DNA of 64,000 bases from Muribacter muris (GTDB lineage Bacteria > Pseudomonadota > Gammaproteobacteria > Enterobacterales > Pasteurellaceae): NCBI RefSeq assembly GCF_001038205.1, contig NZ_JWIZ01000012.1, positions 1 through 64,000 of the forward strand, written 5' to 3'. Below, in pieces: positions 60,542 through 64,000 of the stretch. Below the pieces are notes generated by a model. It was not told the DNA's origin. It did not search any database and saw only the letters and a list, made by a program, of their open reading frames with translations. The position numbers were made by a program, and so were the translations under genes. The first letter of the stretch is position 1. Every line of letters starts with the position of its first letter.

Positions 60542-61681
60542 TTATAGACAATCAATCAATGCCGTCAGCTCGGCTTCGCTCAAATCGGCGGTCAGTGAAA
60601 AACGAATACGGGAAGTACCTTGCGGCACGGTCGGCGGGCGAATCGGTAAACAATAATAGCCGAGCGCTTGTAATTGTCGGGCTTTTTCCACCGTTGTTTG
60701 ATTGTCGCCGAGCAGATACGGCACAATATGGCTTTGGTTTGAATGGGGCTGCCGTTCGGCAACCGCTTGCCGCAGTATGCCGCTCAAGCCGGCTAAATGC
60801 TGGCGTTGTGCCTTGAAATGCGGTAATTGTTCAAACAGAAAGTGCGTCCACGCCACATTTAACGGCGGTAAAGCGGTAGAAAAAATCAGCGGGCGCATCG
60901 TGTTGATGAGATAATCCTTAATCAGTTGATCGCACACCAAATACGCCCCGACAGACGCCAACGCCTTGCCGAAAGTGCCGACCAGCAGATCGATTTCCGC
61001 CACGCACCCCATCTGCTCTGCCATACCCAAGCCCGTTTCGCCGTAAATCCCGACGGCGTGCGCTTCATCAACATAAAGCAAAATTTGCGGATATTGTCGC
61101 TTAAATCGCACTAAGGTCGGCAAATCCGCCACATCGCCGTCCATACTGAACACCGATTCCGTTACGAGAATAATGCGGGCAAAGTGTGCGGCATTGTTCG
61201 CCAGTATGTCTGCCAAATGGGCATAGTCATTATGGCGATAACGCAGAAATGTGGCACGGCTTAGCCGGATACCGTCAATCAAACTGGCGTGCACCAATTT
61301 ATCTGCGACAATCAAGGTCTGCCTGTCCGCCAATGCCGGTAAAATGCCGATATTGGCGTGGTAGCCGCTGTTAAAAATTAACGCACTCTGCCGCCCGAAA
61401 CGCTCAGCAAGCAGTGCTTCCAACTGATGATAAATCGGGAAATTGCCCGTCAGCAAACGGGACGACGAGGCGGTGCAAGCGGGCAATTGGTCGCCATAAT
61501 TTGCAAAAAAGGCGTGGCGTAAACCCGCTTGATTTGCCAAACCGAGATAATCGTTACCGGATAGGTTGAGCATTCGCCGCCCTCCTTGCTCAACATATTT
61601 GCCCTGATGCACCAATTCGGGCAAGGTGCGATATTGGTTTTCGGCTTTTTTCGCCGTTAAAAATTGCTCAAATTGTTGCAT
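60542..61681 (-). CDS. bioF: 8-amino-7-oxononanoate synthase
   Basis: Condenses pimeloyl-ACP with alanine in a PLP-dependent step. The 379-residue product has [13 protein letters not shown] near 40, the [20 protein letters not shown] block, and the PLP lysine in [17 protein letters not shown] near 232. It overlaps bioA by 14 bases and is followed by bioG after eight bases. Confidence 0.96.
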   Translation of the reverse strand: MQQFEQFLTAKKAENQYRTLPELVHQGKYVEQGGRRMLNLSGNDYLGLANQAGLRHAFFANYGDQLPACTASSSRLLTGNFPIYHQLEALLAERFGRQSALIFNSGYHANIGILPALADRQTLIVADKLVHASLIDGIRLSRATFLRYRHNDYAHLADILANNAAHFARIILVTESVFSMDGDVADLPTLVRFKRQYPQILLYVDEAHAVGIYGETGLGMAEQMGCVAEIDLLVGTFGKALASVGAYLVCDQLIKDYLINTMRPLIFSTALPPLNVAWTHFLFEQLPHFKAQRQHLAGLSGILRQAVAERQPHSNQSHIVPYLLGDNQTTVEKARQLQALGYYCLPIRPPTVPQGTSRIRFSLTADLSEAELTALIDCL

Positions 61682-62960
61682 ATTCTTCCTTTAATGCGGC
61701 AATCACGCCATCGGTCAAGCGGACTAACTGTTCGGCACTGATAATAAACGGCGGCATTAAATAGACCAATTTGCCGAAAGGCCGCACCCATACCCCCTGT
61801 TTCACAAAACGGGGCTGAAGGCTTGCCATATTCACCGCTTCAACCATTTCAATCACCCCGATTGCGCCCAATACCCGCACCTCTTTGACATACTCGCAAG
61901 CCGCCAGCGGTGCAAGACTTTGCTGAAAATGCCGTTCGATCCGGCGGATATTCGCTTGCCAATCGCCCGCCAATAATAATTCAACGGAGGCGAGTGAGAC
62001 GGCACACGCCAGCGGATTTGCCATAAATGTCGGCCCGTGCATAAAGCATTTCGCTTCGCTACGGGAAAGGGTTTGCGCAATATGGCGGGTGGTTAAGGTG
62101 GCGGACAGCGTCATATAGCCGCCGCTCAAGCCTTTGCCTACGCACATTATATCGGGGCTGACCTGTGCATACTCCGCCGCAAACAGTTTACCGGTGCGTC
62201 CAAAACCGGTGGCAATTTCATCGAAAATCAGCAGCACGCCGTATTGCTCGCACAAGGCTTTCGCTTTTTGCAAATAGACAGGGGAATAAAAATACATTCC
62301 GCCTGCACCTTGTACGATTGGCTCTAAAATCAGCGCGGCGATCTCATCGCGCCGTTTTTCCAGTAAATCGGCTAACGGGCGGATTGCCGTCTCCTGCCAC
62401 GCTTCGCCAAATTTCACGCTCGGCTGGGGCAAAAAATATTGTACGGGCAGGCTGCGGGCAAATAAATTGTGCATTCCCGTGGTCGGATCACAAACGGACA
62501 TTGCGTGCCAAGTGTCGCCGTGATAGCCACTGCGGATCGTGGCAAATTTCTGGCGGGTCAGTTTACCCTGTGCGGATTGATATTGCACTGCCATTTTCAT
62601 CGCCACTTCCACCGCGACCGAACCGCTGTCGGCAAAAAAGACCTGCTCCAGCCCTGCGGGTGTAATATCAACCAAGGTTTTCGCCAATTTCACCGCGGGT
62701 TCGTGGGTTAATCCGCCAAACATAATATGGCTCATTTTAGCGAGTTGGTCGATTGCCGCCTGATTTAATATGGGGTGATTATAGCCGTGCAACGCCGCCC
62801 ACCAAGAGGACATTCCGTCAATCAATCGCTGCCCGTTTTGCAGCCAAATCTCCACGCCCTCCGCTCTCTCTACGCTATAAACGGGCAAATGATTCGGCAT
62901 TGCGGTATAAGGATGCCAAACATATTGGCGGTCAAGGGCTAAAAGCTGTTGTTCGTTCAT
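61668..62960 (-). CDS. bioA: Adenosylmethionine-8-amino-7-oxononanoate aminotransferase
   Basis: Converts KAPA to DAPA, with S-adenosylmethionine as amino donor. The 430-residue product (H. influenzae and E. coli about 429-430) has [20 protein letters not shown] near the start, [27 protein letters not shown] and the PLP lysine in [16 protein letters not shown]. The ATG at 62960 fits the family; the frame extends to 63005, but that part holds an uptake sequence and adds 15 residues not expected. It is the first gene of bioA-F-G-C-D. No BirA-type operator was recognised upstream. Confidence 0.93.
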   Translation of the reverse strand: MNEQQLLALDRQYVWHPYTAMPNHLPVYSVERAEGVEIWLQNGQRLIDGMSSWWAALHGYNHPILNQAAIDQLAKMSHIMFGGLTHEPAVKLAKTLVDITPAGLEQVFFADSGSVAVEVAMKMAVQYQSAQGKLTRQKFATIRSGYHGDTWHAMSVCDPTTGMHNLFARSLPVQYFLPQPSVKFGEAWQETAIRPLADLLEKRRDEIAALILEPIVQGAGGMYFYSPVYLQKAKALCEQYGVLLIFDEIATGFGRTGKLFAAEYAQVSPDIMCVGKGLSGGYMTLSATLTTRHIAQTLSRSEAKCFMHGPTFMANPLACAVSLASVELLLAGDWQANIRRIERHFQQSLAPLAACEYVKEVRVLGAIGVIEMVEAVNMASLQPRFVKQGVWVRPFGKLVYLMPPFIISAEQLVRLTDGVIAALKEEYATI

Positions 62961-63210
62961 ATAGTCTCGGTTTAAGGCTGACAAGCGGTCGGTTATCTGC
63001 ATCATTTTGCAATCAGTGCAACGTTCGCAAGCGAAAAGGGTTCACGCCCCGAACGGCACTTGCGTGTGCGACATCATCTCGCCCGCTTTTCTCTCCGTGT
63101 GTCGATAAATACGGCTATTCTAGCCTAAATTGTGCGGTTTCCGCTAAAAAATCCCCCGCCTTTTAGCAAAATGTTTTATATTACGCCTTTCTAATCAACA
63201 ATAAAATTGA

Positions 63211-64000
<790 letters not shown>

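Overview
This 64-kb window is chromosomal DNA from a gammaproteobacterium of the family Pasteurellaceae. Two things point there. Gene content and local orders match Haemophilus/Actinobacillus (trpR-mtgA, nfsA-rimK, ftsB-ispD-ispF, mukFEB, lutABC-lldP, a biotin operon with bioG, opsX, nanA with an RpiR-type regulator). The 9-10 base uptake signal sequence ACAAGCGGT(C) is scattered on both strands. That is the 'Apl' variant of the Actinobacillus pleuropneumoniae / Mannheimia / H. ducreyi branch, not the AAGTGCGGT type of H. influenzae. The genus cannot be fixed by eye.

Layout. 1-6 kb: sixA, divergent from pykA, then recD and a SulP anion transporter. 5.9-9.1 kb: a decayed IS1595/IS1016-like element, tyrA, a palindromic MITE-like element and a DAHP synthase. 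9.1-16.1 kb (all minus strand): opsX, an acetyltransferase, tusE, yccA, polA, tgt. 16.1-16.7 kb: the relic of a phage-type integrase. 16.7-24.3 kb: the MukFEB condensin genes, with a tehA-like channel gene lodged between mukF and mukE. 24.4-28.1 kb: nfsA-rimK, trpR-mtgA, lolA and a tiny glycine-rich lipoprotein. 28.2-33.2 kb (mostly plus): a YceB-like protein, cspD, carbonic anhydrase, arfA (minus), a methyltransferase, perM, ybhK. 33.2-35.5 kb: a sialic-acid cluster nanQ-nanR-nanA. 35.8-43.6 kb: ppx, a short CDF metal exporter divergent from a MerR regulator, pckA, ftsB-ispD-ispF, a GNAT protein, initiator tRNA-fMet and mltA. 43.7-48.3 kb: lactate oxidation (lutABC) and uptake (lldP), under a perfect CRP box. 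48.5-54.9 kb: folA, proB-yfcA-nth, glgP, rplY. 55.2-64 kb: an rclC-like gene, gdhA, ubiG, the biotin operon bioA-F-G-C-D plus a lipoprotein gene, and the start of leuB, which runs off the window.

Together these are housekeeping functions: aromatic amino-acid entry (aroG, tyrA, trpR), chromosome maintenance (mukFEB, polA, recD, nth), envelope building (opsX, mtgA, mltA, lolA), carbon use from host metabolites (lactate, sialic acid, glycogen, PEP carboxykinase), and cofactors (biotin, ubiquinone, queuosine, folate). I see no CRISPR array, intact mobile element, toxin-antitoxin pair or defence island. The most interesting signals are the tehA insertion in mukFEB, a terminator hairpin inside arfA, two decayed mobile elements, a palindromic repeat family, a textbook MerR promoter in front of a truncated-looking CDF exporter, and uptake sequences arranged as inverted pairs that probably act as terminators. 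I found no clearly new multi-gene system.
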